Of a stretch of DNA of 26,932 nt, positions 26,884-26,932 are shown one piece after another. The notes under the pieces were generated by a model. It saw only the letters and a program-made list of their open reading frames with translations. It was not told where the DNA came from and did not search any database. The translations under genes were made by a program, and so were the position numbers. Source of the DNA: DASUPK01 sp036377415 (GTDB lineage: Bacteria > Actinomycetota > Thermoleophilia > Solirubrobacterales > 70-9); contig DASUYK010000038.1 in the NCBI GenBank assembly GCA_036377415.1, positions 1-26,932 of the forward strand. Reading direction: 5' to 3'. Each line of letters opens with the position of its first letter. Position 1 is the stretch's first letter.

Positions 26884-26932
26884 GGTCCCATCCTGCCAGG
26901 CTGGATCTCAAACGAGCCTGCGCTCGTCCTGA

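Noticed and set aside
1..26932. CRISPR arrays, insertion sequences, phage or toxin-antitoxin genes
   Set aside because: No spaced direct repeats, transposase motifs, integrase or attachment-site duplication next to the tRNA were seen. The window looks like core chromosome with small accessory inserts.

Overview
The window is a GC-rich bacterial chromosome segment, densely coding and almost entirely on the + strand. It is most likely from an actinobacterium, and I infer a deep-branching lineage such as Thermoleophilia. The main reason is gene order: MBL hydrolase, hisS, aspS, alaS, ruvX, mltG, aroE, A24 prepilin peptidase, aroC, aroK, aroB, aroQ, pepQ. As I recall it, this is the order of the Mycobacterium tuberculosis block Rv2581c to Rv2535c. 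No phage, transposase, CRISPR or resistance genes were seen.

Layout. (1) 1-3032: a CAT-anticodon tRNA on the - strand, divergent from an M29-type aminopeptidase overlapping glutamate formimidoyltransferase; then a small basic membrane protein and a metallo-beta-lactamase-fold hydrolase. (2) 3061-6180: hisS and aspS, separated by a nested hairpin element. (3) 6186-10950: an accessory stretch with a membrane-anchored GH3 protein, a 38-codon ORF, an NTF2-like protein, a strong candidate for a structured RNA, an IscU-like/MnmA fusion, and a secreted VWA protein closed by a perfect 15-bp terminator. (4) 11001-17101: alaS, an orphan solute-binding lipoprotein, ruvX and mltG. (5) 17184-24431: the shikimate block aroE, aroC, aroKB and aroQ with pepQ, interrupted by an HtrA-type protease, a convergent small membrane-anchored protein and the prepilin peptidase. 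(6) 24428-26883: two - strand membrane proteins, a CPA2-type antiporter and an LtrA-family protein.

How the genes work together. aroE, aroC, aroK-aroB and aroQ cover five of the seven shikimate steps. The last three genes of the run (aroKB, aroQ, pepQ) are joined by 4-base overlaps. hisS, aspS and alaS together with mnmA and the tRNA make this a translation-rich neighbourhood. mltG and the GH3 protein suggest cell-wall work.

The most interesting signals are four. A roughly 155-nt RNA candidate lies at 8217-8372; its extreme ends pair and a -10-like box sits just upstream. MnmA is fused to a degenerate IscU scaffold that lacks the third cluster cysteine. A TAnnnT box lies 6-9 nt upstream of at least nine start codons that mostly lack a Shine-Dalgarno sequence, which suggests leaderless transcription. 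Finally, a bulged-hairpin repeat occurs at three intergenic sites with a compensatory base change. All calls come from reading the sequence; no database search was run.
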